DNA of 64,000 bases from Lepagella muris (GTDB taxonomy: Bacteria; Bacteroidota; Bacteroidia; Bacteroidales; Muribaculaceae): NCBI RefSeq assembly GCF_004793975.1, contig NZ_SRYB01000017.1:1-64000 (forward strand). Direction: 5' to 3'. Shown piece by piece: positions 46,742-56,527 of the stretch (position 1 is its first letter; each line of letters opens with the position of its first letter). A program made the position numbers and the translations under genes. The notes below the pieces were generated by a model. That model had not been told where the DNA came from. It did not search any database and was given only the letters and a program-made list of their open reading frames with translations.

Positions 46742-48211
46742 ATGGACTATTCTCAATTTGGATCTATGATTCCTGAACTTATCGTTCTTGGAATATTCAT
46801 GCTGGTCTTTTTATTCGACACATTCTCCTGTGAGAAGGGTAAAAAGATACTGACACCATTCACCACCATACTTTTCGGACTCGGCACCATCGCCATCTGG
46901 CTTCTTCCTGCCGACGGGGAACTGGTATTCGGTGGAATGTATATCAACGATACCACCACAAATGCACTGAAGGCAATACTGAACGTCGGTGTGTTCATCG
47001 TGTTCCTTCAGAGTGCAAAATGGGTGGAGAGTGATGAAGTGGCAATCCGCAAGGGTGAGTTCTACGAACTTATTCTGGTGACTCTCTTCGGCATGTACCT
47101 TATGGTATCTGCACGTCACTTCCTTCTCTTCATCATCGGTCTGGAATCGGCATCACTTCCTCTTGCCGCACTCGTTGCGTTCAATAAGAATCACTACGAG
47201 AGCCATGAGGCAGCCATCAAGTATATCATGACAGCCGTGTTCTCCTCTGCATTGCTTCTCGTGGGTCTGTCGTTTGTCTACGCCTTCTCCGGCGGATCGC
47301 TCTATTTTGATGATCTTGCAATCACCATCAGCCAAGGTCAGACAAGCGGACTCCTGATAGTGGCACTCGCATTCGTGATAGCCGGCATCGGTTTCAAACT
47401 TTCCCTCGTGCCTTTCCATCTCTGGACAGCCGACGTATATCAGGGAGCACCGACAGCCATCACGAGCTACCTTTCCGTTATCTCAAAAGGTGCGGCGGCA
47501 GTAGCGTTCTTCATCATCTTCGTGCAGTGTTTCGGTGCTGTCTACAGCGAGGCATGGGAATGGATGCTCTACGGCATCATTATCCTGACCATCACAGTGG
47601 GCAACCTTTTCGCAGTGCGTCAGAAGAACATGAAGCGATTCATGGCGTTCTCCTCCATCTCACAGGCAGGCTACATCATGCTTGGTGTAATGGCGGCTGA
47701 CGGACTCGGACTCGCAGGCATGTTGTTCTACATCTTCGTTTACGTGGTCAGCAACCTCGGCGCATTCGCGGTTATCTCCACCATTGAAGACAAGACAGGT
47801 CTGGTCGGTATGGACGACTACAACGGACTTCACAAGACCAACCCATGGCTTTCATTCGCCATGACTCTCGCGATGTTCTCACTTGCAGGTATCCCGCCGT
47901 TTGCCGGCTTCTTCAGCAAGATACTTATCTTCACATCAGTGACAGGCACCGGCTCATGGGCACTCTATATGCTCGTGCTCATCGCATTGATCAACACCAT
48001 CATCTCGCTCTACTATTATCTGCTCGTGGTGAAGGCTATGTGGATCAGCGCGGATGAACCTAAGATCGAGACATTCCGCAGCGCATGCAGCGCACGTGCT
48101 GCAATCTGGATCTGTGTGGCAGGTATTGTATTGTTCGGACTTGTTCCCTACATCTACGAGTACTGCTACGATGCTGTTCAGAACTCACTCTCATTCCTCC
48201 TTCTTTTCTGA
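46742..48211 (+). CDS. nuoN: Complex I antiporter-like subunit N
   Basis: The 489-residue pump subunit closest to the quinone arm. Conserved segments are IIGLESASLPLAALVAF, VPFHLWTADVYQGAPTAIT and QKNMKRFMAFSSISQAGYI. It is the last gene of the cluster and is closed by a strong terminator 33 bases after the stop. Confidence 0.96.
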   Translation: MDYSQFGSMIPELIVLGIFMLVFLFDTFSCEKGKKILTPFTTILFGLGTIAIWLLPADGELVFGGMYINDTTTNALKAILNVGVFIVFLQSAKWVESDEVAIRKGEFYELILVTLFGMYLMVSARHFLLFIIGLESASLPLAALVAFNKNHYESHEAAIKYIMTAVFSSALLLVGLSFVYAFSGGSLYFDDLAITISQGQTSGLLIVALAFVIAGIGFKLSLVPFHLWTADVYQGAPTAITSYLSVISKGAAAVAFFIIFVQCFGAVYSEAWEWMLYGIIILTITVGNLFAVRQKNMKRFMAFSSISQAGYIMLGVMAADGLGLAGMLFYIFVYVVSNLGAFAVISTIEDKTGLVGMDDYNGLHKTNPWLSFAMTLAMFSLAGIPPFAGFFSKILIFTSVTGTGSWALYMLVLIALINTIISLYYYLLVVKAMWISADEPKIETFRSACSARAAIWICVAGIVLFGLVPYIYEYCYDAVQNSLSFLLLF

Positions 48212-48243
48212 ATAGGATAGAAATACTGACAACCATAATTCTG

Positions 48244-48281
48244 CGTATGGCTTCTTCGCGAGAGGGAGCCATACGTTTTTT
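48244..48281 (+). terminator. Terminator of the nuo-atp-nuo cluster
   Basis: A 9-bp perfect stem (CGTATGGCT at 48244-48252, AGCCATACG at 48267-48275) is followed by six T. It is the only clear intrinsic terminator after the nuo promoter. Confidence 0.9.
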
Positions 48282-48317
48282 ATAATACTTGACTTACACT
48301 ATATTGAAAAGTTTTGC

Positions 48318-48325
48318 TAACTTTG
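48318..48325 (+). promoter_or_regulatory. Promoter -7 box before the truncated ATPase gene
   Basis: TAACTTTG, an exact TAnnTTTG match, 41 bases before the ATG at 48367. No -33 TTTG at standard spacing. Confidence 0.5.
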
Positions 48326-48366
48326 CGAATAAGAAGGCTCCTTCTAATATTTTAAAAGATATAATT

Positions 48367-49515
48367 ATGGCAAATCTACGATACCCTATAGGAATGCAAT
48401 CGTTTGCGAAAATTCGAGAGGGTGGTTATTTATATGTCGATAAGACGGGATATATCCATGATTTGGTATCAAATGGAACGTGTTATTTTCTGAGCAGACC
48501 GCGCCGTTTCGGAAAGTCGCTTCTGATATCAACCATTGAGGAGTTTTTTAAAGGGAACCGCCGTCTGTTTGAAGGATTGGCAATCTCCCGTCAGCCTTAT
48601 GATTGGGACGCTTATCCTGTGCTTCATATTGACCTTGCTGGATGTAGCCCGGATTCTTTAGATAGATTTGTTGAATATTTCAATAATTTTCTGACACGTT
48701 GGGAAAAGGAGTATGGAATCACCACAGATAGTGATAAATCAGTGGGAATACGATTTAAGGATATTATACTCTGTGCTCATGAACAGACTGGAAAGCCGGT
48801 CGTGATTCTCGTGGATGAGTACGACAAGCCATTGCTTGAAACTGTTGACAATCCGGAATTGCAGGAGCGCATACGGAGGGAACTTCGGATGTTTTACAGC
48901 AATCTAAAAAGCCTTGACGGTCATATTAGGTTTGCCATGTTGACGGGTGTGACCAAATTAGGTCATCTTAGCATTTTCAGCGATCTGAATAATTTGCAAG
49001 ACATATCTCTCAGCATGCAATATAACGGTATATGTGGCATCACGAAGGAGGAGTTGCATGAATATTTTGATGAGGGTATCCGGAAGTTTTCCAAAAATGT
49101 AGATAAGACTCCGGAAGAGATCTATGAAAAATTGAGGGAGAATTACGATGGTTATCATTTTACTCCGAAAGGTGGAGAAGATGTCTATAATCCATTCAGT
49201 CTGCTCAACTGTATGTCGGAAGAGTGGTTTGGTAACTATTGGTTCAGGACAGGCACCCCCTCATTCCTTATAAAGATGATAAGAGTGGAGGGGCTTCCAC
49301 TTCCTGAATTGGCAAGCTATGAAATCGGTCTTTCATCTCTTTCCGATGTGTCGTTTCAACTGACCGATATAATCCCGGTATTGTATCAGAGTGGTTATCT
49401 CACAATAAAGGGGTATGACGAACGCTTTGATATTGCCACACTCGGTTTCCCTAACAAAGAGGTGGAGAATGGGTTCTTCAATCAGCTGATGCCGCTTAAT
49501 TCGGGGAATAGATAG
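48367..49515 (+). pseudogene. AAA-ATPase-like gene lacking its nuclease domain
   Basis: The N-terminal 360 residues fit the AAA-ATPase_like family (PF09820): MQSFAKIREGGYLYVDKTG, the P-loop variant FLSRPRRFGKSLL, and Walker B VVILVDEYDKPLL. Complete relatives are about 520 residues and end in a PD-(D/E)XK nuclease domain; this frame stops at 382 residues, just after VENGFFNQLMP, where that domain begins. The next 160 bases have a short leftover frame ending in EIKEIV but no nuclease. The ATG at 48367 was chosen because upstream codons lie before the promoter. Probably a decayed copy. Confidence 0.75.
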
Positions 49516-49637
49516 CTGGATAATTTCCCAATGACATTCTTTGCCATATTAGTTTAAGACACAACCTTAGCATCCAATCGGAATCAGACGGCAGTTTAAA
49601 AATACTGGAAAAAGATGGAGAAATAAAAGAGATTGTG

Positions 49638-49645
49638 TAAATTTG
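49638..49645 (+). promoter_or_regulatory. Promoter -7 box for the nadE unit
   Basis: TAAATTTG, exact TAnnTTTG, 30 bases before the nadE start codon. Confidence 0.55.
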
Positions 49646-49675
49646 TAAAAAAATAGAGTATAAGAAAAATAGCAG

Positions 49676-51628
49676 ATGACAGAATATGGATTTTTGCGCG
49701 TAGGCGCAGCAGTGCCCAATGTCAGAGTGGCAGACGTTGACTACAATCTCAATGGCCTCATTGAGATTGTGAAGGATGCCGACCACAAGGAATGTGACGT
49801 GGTGGTTTTTCCGGAAATGTCTGTTACGGGATACACCTGTGCAGATCTATTTATGCAGCCCCTTCTGATGGATGCGGCTGCAGAGGCTATCTCCGAACTT
49901 GCACGCGAGACGGCAGAATATCAGATTATGATAGCTGTCGGTGCGCCCGTCATAGCCCACGGCAGACGATACAATTGCGCGATAGTGATGGCTTCCGGAA
50001 GGATTCTGGGCATAGTGCCGAAATCCTACATACCCGATTACGGAGAGTTCTACGAGAAAAGATGGTTTGAATCCGGCTATGGTATATCCGCCGACGAGAT
50101 AATGTTTGCCGGGAGGATGGTTCCATTCGGCACTGATCTGCTCTTCGAATATAAGGGGGCAAAGGTGGGCGTGGAGATCTGCGAAGATCTTTGGGTGCCC
50201 AATCCGCCGAGCACACCGTTATGTCTTGGAGGTGCCGATATAATGCTCAACCTGTCGGCTTCCGATGAATTGATAGGGAAGCATGACTATCTCTGCCGGC
50301 TCATCTCTCAGCAGTCGGCACGTTGTCGTTGCGGCTACGTCTACGCCTCTGCCGGATGGGGAGAGTCATCGACCGACCTGGTATTTGCCGGAAATGCAAT
50401 CATAGCTGAGGATGGTGCCGTCACCCAACCGGAACAGCGTTTCTTCACTGCGGCTACAATTCTTGTGAAAGATATAGACGTGGAGAAACTCCGGAATGAT
50501 AGGGCAAGATTCTCCACATATTTCGACAACGCCGGTGTGAAATCGGGATTGCGATTGATGACGGCAATGTGTCAGGAGGTTCCCAAGTCTCCACTTCCGG
50601 ATATGCAGGTAGACCCACAGCCCTTTGTGCCGCATGACGAGAGGAAGCTTGGGGAGCATTGCGAGGAGATTGTCAATATCCAGGCGCGCGGACTCATGCA
50701 GCGTCTCAATGCGATCCATTGCCATAGGGCAGTGATAGGTATTTCCGGAGGTCTTGACTCCACACTCGCACTACTCGTGACGGTAAGAGCCTTCGATATG
50801 CTTGACCTTGACCGCAGCGGCATAATAGGCATCACGATGCCGGGAATGGCAACCACTTCGCGCACCCATAACAATGCCGTCGATCTGATGCATGCCTTGG
50901 GTGTCACCTCAATGGAGATTCCTATCGGCAAGGCAGTCGCACAGCATTTCACCGATATAGGTCAGGATCCGACAAACTACGACGTGACATTCGAGAACTC
51001 ACAGGCACGTGAACGCACGCAGATATTGATGGACGTGGCAAATAAGGAGAACGCGATAGTGATCGGCACCGGCGACATGTCGGAGCTTGCTCTCGGATGG
51101 TGCACCTACAATGGCGACCAGATGTCGATGTACGGGGTCAATGCCGGAGTGCCTAAGACGCTCGTGCGCTATCTCGTGAAATGGTTTGCCGAAGAGTTGG
51201 GCGCGAAATCGCGCGAGATACTGCTTGATATAGTGGATACCCCGATCAGTCCGGAACTCATACCCTCCGGCGACGATGAGATCTCGCAGAAGACGGAAGA
51301 CTTGGTGGGACCATACGAGCTGCATGATTTCTTCCTCTACCATGTGCTTCGCAATTCCTTCACTCCACGGAAAATCTACTATCTCGCTACAGTTGCGTTT
51401 CGCAGCAGCTATAATTCAGCCACGATACTCAAATGGATGCGCAACTTCTACCGCCGATTTTTCAATCAGCAGTTCAAGCGTTCATGTATGCCGGATGGTC
51501 CGAAGGTAGGCAGCGTGTGTCTTTCCCCGCGTGGCGACTGGCGTATGCCCTCCGATGCTTCAAGCGCATTATGGCTGTCGGAAATAGATAGATTGGAAGA
51601 GGATTTGAAATCCTCACAGAATATATAA
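49676..51628 (+). CDS. nadE: Glutamine-dependent NAD+ synthase
   Basis: Makes NAD+ from nicotinate adenine dinucleotide. The 650-residue protein joins an N-terminal nitrilase-type glutaminase (glutamate in VVFPEMSVTGYTC, lysine in IVPKSYIPDYGEF, cysteine in EICEDLWVPNPPS) to a C-terminal ATP-dependent synthetase with the PP-loop ISGGLDSTLAL. It heads a run of six same-strand genes, 17 bases before the tsaC-like gene. All catalytic residues are present. Confidence 0.96.
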   Translation: MTEYGFLRVGAAVPNVRVADVDYNLNGLIEIVKDADHKECDVVVFPEMSVTGYTCADLFMQPLLMDAAAEAISELARETAEYQIMIAVGAPVIAHGRRYNCAIVMASGRILGIVPKSYIPDYGEFYEKRWFESGYGISADEIMFAGRMVPFGTDLLFEYKGAKVGVEICEDLWVPNPPSTPLCLGGADIMLNLSASDELIGKHDYLCRLISQQSARCRCGYVYASAGWGESSTDLVFAGNAIIAEDGAVTQPEQRFFTAATILVKDIDVEKLRNDRARFSTYFDNAGVKSGLRLMTAMCQEVPKSPLPDMQVDPQPFVPHDERKLGEHCEEIVNIQARGLMQRLNAIHCHRAVIGISGGLDSTLALLVTVRAFDMLDLDRSGIIGITMPGMATTSRTHNNAVDLMHALGVTSMEIPIGKAVAQHFTDIGQDPTNYDVTFENSQARERTQILMDVANKENAIVIGTGDMSELALGWCTYNGDQMSMYGVNAGVPKTLVRYLVKWFAEELGAKSREILLDIVDTPISPELIPSGDDEISQKTEDLVGPYELHDFFLYHVLRNSFTPRKIYYLATVAFRSSYNSATILKWMRNFYRRFFNQQFKRSCMPDGPKVGSVCLSPRGDWRMPSDASSALWLSEIDRLEEDLKSSQNI

Positions 51629-51645
51629 TTCATACATCTCACTTC

Positions 51646-52212
51646 ATGACATTTCAGGAAGATATAAACAAGGCAGTGGAATGCCTGCGTAATGGTGGAA
51701 TCATACTCTATCCGACCGATACGGTTTGGGGGATAGGGTGTGACGCCACAAATGCAGAGGCGGTCAGAAAGATCTATGATCTGAAACGCCGTGCTGAAAG
51801 CAAGTCAATGCTTGTGCTGGTTGACAGTGAAGGTGCACTCGACAGAATTGTCGATGATGTCCCGGAGGTGGCATGGCAACTGATAGAAGCTGCCGTCGAC
51901 CCGCTCACCATTATTTACGATCATCCGCACAATGTGGCGGGAAACCTTCTTGCGCCCGACGGGTCGCTTGGGATAAGGATCACCGGCGAGAGATATTCCC
52001 AAGAATTGTGCCGGCGTCTGCGTCGTCCGCTTGTGTCGACTTCCGCCAACATAAGCGGAGAGAAGACCTCCGGAATATTCAATGATATTTCCGACGATAT
52101 AAAGAACGGGGTTGACTACATAGCATCCTACCGGCGCGATGAGAACTCGGCTCCCTCGCCGAGCAATATCATAAAGGTGTCAGACGGAGGATTGATAAAA
52201 GTGATAAGATGA
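51646..52212 (+). CDS. tsaC: Threonylcarbamoyl-AMP synthase (TsaC/YrdC type)
   Basis: Makes threonylcarbamoyl-AMP for the t6A37 modification of tRNAs that read ANN codons. The 188-residue protein is a YrdC domain alone, without the Sua5 C-terminal domain; TDTVWGIGCDATN, KSMLVLV and LVSTSANISGE are the visible signatures. A paralogous YciO role cannot be fully excluded. It follows nadE closely, and fmt, another tRNA-related gene, lies downstream. Confidence 0.88.
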   Translation: MTFQEDINKAVECLRNGGIILYPTDTVWGIGCDATNAEAVRKIYDLKRRAESKSMLVLVDSEGALDRIVDDVPEVAWQLIEAAVDPLTIIYDHPHNVAGNLLAPDGSLGIRITGERYSQELCRRLRRPLVSTSANISGEKTSGIFNDISDDIKNGVDYIASYRRDENSAPSPSNIIKVSDGGLIKVIR

Positions 52213-52258
52213 GAATTGCAGTTGTCAGACAGGGGGAATAAATTGATCTGAGCAGAAG

Positions 52259-53683
52259 ATGAGGAAATCAGCAGTATCTATAAGGGTGCAACAGATGAGG
52301 TATGCCGCAACGGATTGGCTTACCGGCAACATCGCATTCCTGTTGTTTAATATCTGCCGTTTTGCCATCCTGCGTGATAATTCGTCGTGGGGTAGTCTTG
52401 AGCGTTTCCTCTTTTCCGGCAAACTTATAGCCGAGCAGCTGTCGGTGCCACTTGCCATGATGGCAGTGTTCTGGCTTTCCGGCTACTATAATCAGCCGTT
52501 TGGCAAGTCGCGTCTTCAGGAACTTCAGACCACACTCTGTTCCGCGCTTATCAACTCTTCGCTTATCTATCTCATCCTGCTGATAAACGACCAGACGGGA
52601 TTGCGCATCATCAATTACGAATTGATATTGTCGCTTTTCGGGCTGCTGTTTCTCTTCTGCTATGCCGGGCGTATAATAATAACGCAGCGGGCACTGAAGA
52701 ATTTCAGAAATCATAATTGGGAGCTTCGGACTCTAATCATAGGAAATTCCGAGTCGGCACGCCTCTCAGCAAGGCGGCTGATGACAACACCGTCAAGGGT
52801 CAGCTACGATGTCTGTGGATTTGTGAGGATTCCGGGCGAACCGGATTCCGGAGATGGGGTAGACGTATATGATCTGGAATCTTTGCAGACGATATGTGCG
52901 GATAAGGGGGTGACGCATCTGATCGTGGCTCCTGCCACAAAAGATGAGGATAAGTTGCTTAAGCTGCTGTTTCATCTCTTCTCCTGCGGACTCTCCGTGA
53001 GAATAGCCCCGGACACGTTCTCTTTCATCACGTCGTCGATACGCCTGAAGGATATATATGGCGACCCGTTTGTGGATATCACGTCGCCGGCACTCTCTGA
53101 GTCAGCAAAAAACGTGAAACGCACGTGTGACGTAGTCATATCGTTGTTGGTGCTGCTCCTTTTCTCTCCGCTCTATCTGCTGATAGCGGTAATGGTAAAG
53201 ATTGGCTCTCCGGGACCGGTCTTCTACAGCCAGGAGCGTGTGGGACGGCAACAGAAGCCGTTTGCCATCTACAAATTCCGTACAATGATAGAGAATGCCG
53301 AGGCTGATGGACCGTGTCTTTCAAGCGAGCACGATGAGCGTGTCACTCCGGTGGGGAGGGTGCTCCGCAAATATCGTCTTGACGAACTCCCGCAGTTCTG
53401 GAATGTGGTGAGGGGGGATATGTCGATAGTCGGACCGCGTCCGGAGCGGCGATACTATATAGAGCGGATAATGCAGCATGCCCCTTACTACGGACTCGTA
53501 TATCAGGTGCGTCCCGGCATCACATCCTGGGGAATGGTGAAATACGGATATGCCTCCACCCTCGACCAGATGGTGGAACGCACGAAGTATGACCTGATAT
53601 ACATATCAAATATGTCGCTCTCCCTCGATATAAAAATATTAATCTACACCTTGCGGACAGTCGCGGGGGGTAAAGGAATGTAA
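52259..53683 (+). CDS. Undecaprenyl-phosphate sugar phosphotransferase (WcaJ type)
   Basis: A 474-residue membrane protein that should load the first sugar-1-phosphate onto undecaprenyl phosphate to start capsule or exopolysaccharide repeat synthesis. Four N-terminal membrane helices and a CoA-binding-like middle region (LIIGNSESARLSARRL) are followed by a fifth membrane segment and the bacterial sugar transferase domain with KRTCDVVIS, IYKFRTMIE and GPRPERRYYIE. No other polysaccharide genes surround it. The sugar is unknown. Confidence 0.9.
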   Translation: MRKSAVSIRVQQMRYAATDWLTGNIAFLLFNICRFAILRDNSSWGSLERFLFSGKLIAEQLSVPLAMMAVFWLSGYYNQPFGKSRLQELQTTLCSALINSSLIYLILLINDQTGLRIINYELILSLFGLLFLFCYAGRIIITQRALKNFRNHNWELRTLIIGNSESARLSARRLMTTPSRVSYDVCGFVRIPGEPDSGDGVDVYDLESLQTICADKGVTHLIVAPATKDEDKLLKLLFHLFSCGLSVRIAPDTFSFITSSIRLKDIYGDPFVDITSPALSESAKNVKRTCDVVISLLVLLLFSPLYLLIAVMVKIGSPGPVFYSQERVGRQQKPFAIYKFRTMIENAEADGPCLSSEHDERVTPVGRVLRKYRLDELPQFWNVVRGDMSIVGPRPERRYYIERIMQHAPYYGLVYQVRPGITSWGMVKYGYASTLDQMVERTKYDLIYISNMSLSLDIKILIYTLRTVAGGKGM

Positions 53684-53694
53684 TAAGTCAACAC

Positions 53695-55497
53695 ATGGCA
53701 TATACAGAACATAACAACAGATTTACGGAATGGTGGTTTAAGGTGGTCAGCTGGCGCGAGACCCACATAAAAGAGCGTAACTTCGTGTTGATTCTTGCGC
53801 TCGTGGTGGGGGTGGCGTGTGGATTTGCCGCCCAGTTGCTCAAACTGCTGATTCATCTTATCTCCGGGTTGCTTACGTCTCATTTCAGCGCGACCACTGC
53901 CAACTATCTCTATCTTGTCTATCCGGTGGTGGGCATATTGATAGTGCTCCTGTTCCTTCAATATGTGGTGAAGGACAACATATCTCATGGCGTGACGAAG
54001 GTGCTGTATGCTATTTCCCGCAATAAGTCGCGCCTTAAGAAGAAAAACATGTATGCGTCTCTTGTGGCCTCCTCCATCACGATAGGATTCGGCGGATCGG
54101 TCGGAGCAGAGGGACCGATCGTGTTCACGGGCGCGGCGATAGGCTCGAATGTGGGTCAGGCATTCCGTATGTCGCCCCGCATATTGATGCTTCTTGTGGG
54201 ATGTGGCGCGGCGGCAGGCATAGCTGGAATATTCCGTGCGCCTATTGCCGGTATGCTTTTCACTCTCGAGGTGCTGATGATTGATCTCACGGGAGCCACC
54301 GTCATGCCGTTGCTTATCTCATCAATCACGGGAGCGACTGTGGCATACGTGCTGGAGGGCTACAATTCCGAATTCTTCTTCTCGCAGAGTGAACCTTTCT
54401 CCGTGAGCAAGATACCATATACCTTACTTCTTGGCATATTCTGCGGATTGGTGTCGTTGTATTTCACGCGCGTCATGTTTATGATGGAATCCATGTTCTC
54501 CCGATTGAAATACCGGATGTTGAAGGTGGCGATAGGTGGCGTGATTCTTGCCGGACTCATCTTCGTGTTGCCTCCGCTCTATGGTGAGGGCTACGGGGCT
54601 ATCAATAATCTCCTTGAAGGTGACTACTCAAAGATTGTCGACGGCACATTCTTTTATGTTGACCGCGATAATATATGGTTCATAGCCTGCTTCATTGTCG
54701 CCATAATACTGACGAAAGTATTTGCAACGAGTGCCACCAATGGGGCCGGAGGTGTAGGCGGCACGTTTGCCCCCTCCCTCTTTGTAGGTGCGATGTGCGG
54801 ATTCCTGTTTGCTTTCCTTCTCAACAATATATTTGAGGGGGGCGTGGGAATCTCCAACAAGAATTTTACCCTTCTCGGTATGGCAGGACTGATGAGCGGA
54901 GTGATGCATGCCCCGCTGATGGCTATCTTCCTCACGGCGGAGATGACCGGTGGTTACAACCTGTTTCTGCCTCTGCTTATCGTCTCCACATTGTCATACA
55001 TGACCATAAGAATCTTCGAGCCTTACAGTATCTACACCATGCGTCTCGCCAAGCAGGGCGACCTCCTGACTCATCAGAAGGATAAGTCGGTGCTTACCCT
55101 TCTTAAAATCGACAATCTCATAGAGAAGGATTTCAAGACGGTGCGTCCGGAGATGAATCTTAAGGAGGTGGTAGATATTATCGCCACGTCAAACCGTAAT
55201 CTTTTTCCTGTAATTGATGCTGAAGGGGTGCTGGTGGGTATAGTGTTGCTCGATGATATCCGCAACATAATGTTCCGTCCTGATCTCTACAAGAAGATGC
55301 ACGTGACGCGCTTCATGTCGATGCCTCCTGCCCGAATAGAGATAGGTCAGCCGATGGAGGAGGTGATGCGCATTTTCGACAAGACAAACGCATGGAACCT
55401 TCCCGTAGTGGAGAAAGGGAAATATATCGGATTCGTTTCCAAATCAAAGATATTCAATTCCTATCGTCGCGTGTTGCGTCATTATTGTGATGACTGA
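53695..55497 (+). CDS. ClC-family chloride channel/transporter with CBS pair
   Basis: A 600-residue ClC protein of about 14 membrane helices, followed by two CBS domains (residues about 450-600). Selectivity-filter motifs are GGSVGAEGPIVFTG, which keeps the gating glutamate, FRAPIAGMLFTLE, and GGVGGTFAPSLFVGA. The C-terminal CBS pair suggests control by nucleotide or ionic strength. Whether it is a channel or a Cl-/H+ exchanger cannot be said. It starts 11 bases after the sugar transferase gene. Confidence 0.92.
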   Translation: MAYTEHNNRFTEWWFKVVSWRETHIKERNFVLILALVVGVACGFAAQLLKLLIHLISGLLTSHFSATTANYLYLVYPVVGILIVLLFLQYVVKDNISHGVTKVLYAISRNKSRLKKKNMYASLVASSITIGFGGSVGAEGPIVFTGAAIGSNVGQAFRMSPRILMLLVGCGAAAGIAGIFRAPIAGMLFTLEVLMIDLTGATVMPLLISSITGATVAYVLEGYNSEFFFSQSEPFSVSKIPYTLLLGIFCGLVSLYFTRVMFMMESMFSRLKYRMLKVAIGGVILAGLIFVLPPLYGEGYGAINNLLEGDYSKIVDGTFFYVDRDNIWFIACFIVAIILTKVFATSATNGAGGVGGTFAPSLFVGAMCGFLFAFLLNNIFEGGVGISNKNFTLLGMAGLMSGVMHAPLMAIFLTAEMTGGYNLFLPLLIVSTLSYMTIRIFEPYSIYTMRLAKQGDLLTHQKDKSVLTLLKIDNLIEKDFKTVRPEMNLKEVVDIIATSNRNLFPVIDAEGVLVGIVLLDDIRNIMFRPDLYKKMHVTRFMSMPPARIEIGQPMEEVMRIFDKTNAWNLPVVEKGKYIGFVSKSKIFNSYRRVLRHYCDD

Positions 55498-55570
55498 CGC
55501 TGTCGGCGAGCTGGATTGAAAGATAATGTCACCGGAAATTGCGGTGCATAAACAGAAAAATTATAACCAG

Positions 55571-56527
55571 ATGAGTGAAAACAAACTAAAGATAGTGTTC
55601 TTCGGAACCCCCGAATTTGCCGTTGCGAGTCTTGACCGACTGATGAAGGATGGTCAGGATATAGCTGCAGTCGTCACGATGCCCGACAAGATTGCCGGAC
55701 GCGGACATAAGCTTATTCAGAGCGACGTGAAGCGGTATGCCGTGGAAAACGGACTCCGTGTGCTTCAGCCAGAGAAATTGAAATCACCCGACTTCGTGGA
55801 GGAGTTGCGTGCCATAAATGCCGATCTTTTCATAGTGATAGCATTCCGTATGTTGCCGGAGGTGGTATGGTCGATGCCACGTCTTGGCACATTCAATCTT
55901 CATGCGTCGCTTCTCCCGAAATATCGCGGTGCTGCACCTATCAACTGGGCGGTTATCAACGGGGAGACGGAGACAGGCGTCACCACCTTCTTCCTAAAGC
56001 ATGAGATTGATACCGGCGACATAATAGAGCAACGCACCATCGCTATCCTTCCGGAGGATAACGTCGGCGACGTGCATGACAAGTTGATGACGCTTGGTGC
56101 CGATATGGTGGCTCATACAGTAATGGATATTGCAGCCGGGAATGTGACGCCTCAGCCTCAGCCGGAGGGTGAGTTTATCCCAGCCCCGAAGATATTCAAG
56201 GATACGTGTCGCATAGCATGGGATCGTCCTGCCACTGAAATCCATAACCTTGTGCGCGGATTGTCGCCTTATCCTGCGGCGTGGTCCACGTTTGAGGATT
56301 CACGTACTCTCGGAACGTTTGCCGATGTCAAGATTTTTGAGACGGCACTCTGCGGAGATACCCCTGCGGGCAACAGGAAGCCGGGAGAGGTGATTGTGGC
56401 TAAGGACAGATTGTTTGTCGCGGTGGCTGACGGTATGCTTGAGATTGTGTCGTTGCAGCCGGCGGGTAAGAAGCGTATGGGGGCGGATGCCTTCCTTCGC
56501 GGATATAAACCGGAGCGTTTCGTATGA
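55571..56527 (+). CDS. fmt: Methionyl-tRNA formyltransferase
   Basis: Formylates initiator Met-tRNA using 10-formyltetrahydrofolate. The 318-residue protein has the Rossmann start IVFFGTPEFAV, the catalytic region FNLHASLLPKYRGAAPINWA and the aspartate of HEIDTGDI, then a C-terminal OB-like domain. I used the ATG at 55571; an ATG at 55526 would add 15 residues not seen in the family. Its stop overlaps the menD start by four bases (ATGA). Confidence 0.95.
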   Translation: MSENKLKIVFFGTPEFAVASLDRLMKDGQDIAAVVTMPDKIAGRGHKLIQSDVKRYAVENGLRVLQPEKLKSPDFVEELRAINADLFIVIAFRMLPEVVWSMPRLGTFNLHASLLPKYRGAAPINWAVINGETETGVTTFFLKHEIDTGDIIEQRTIAILPEDNVGDVHDKLMTLGADMVAHTVMDIAAGNVTPQPQPEGEFIPAPKIFKDTCRIAWDRPATEIHNLVRGLSPYPAAWSTFEDSRTLGTFADVKIFETALCGDTPAGNRKPGEVIVAKDRLFVAVADGMLEIVSLQPAGKKRMGADAFLRGYKPERFV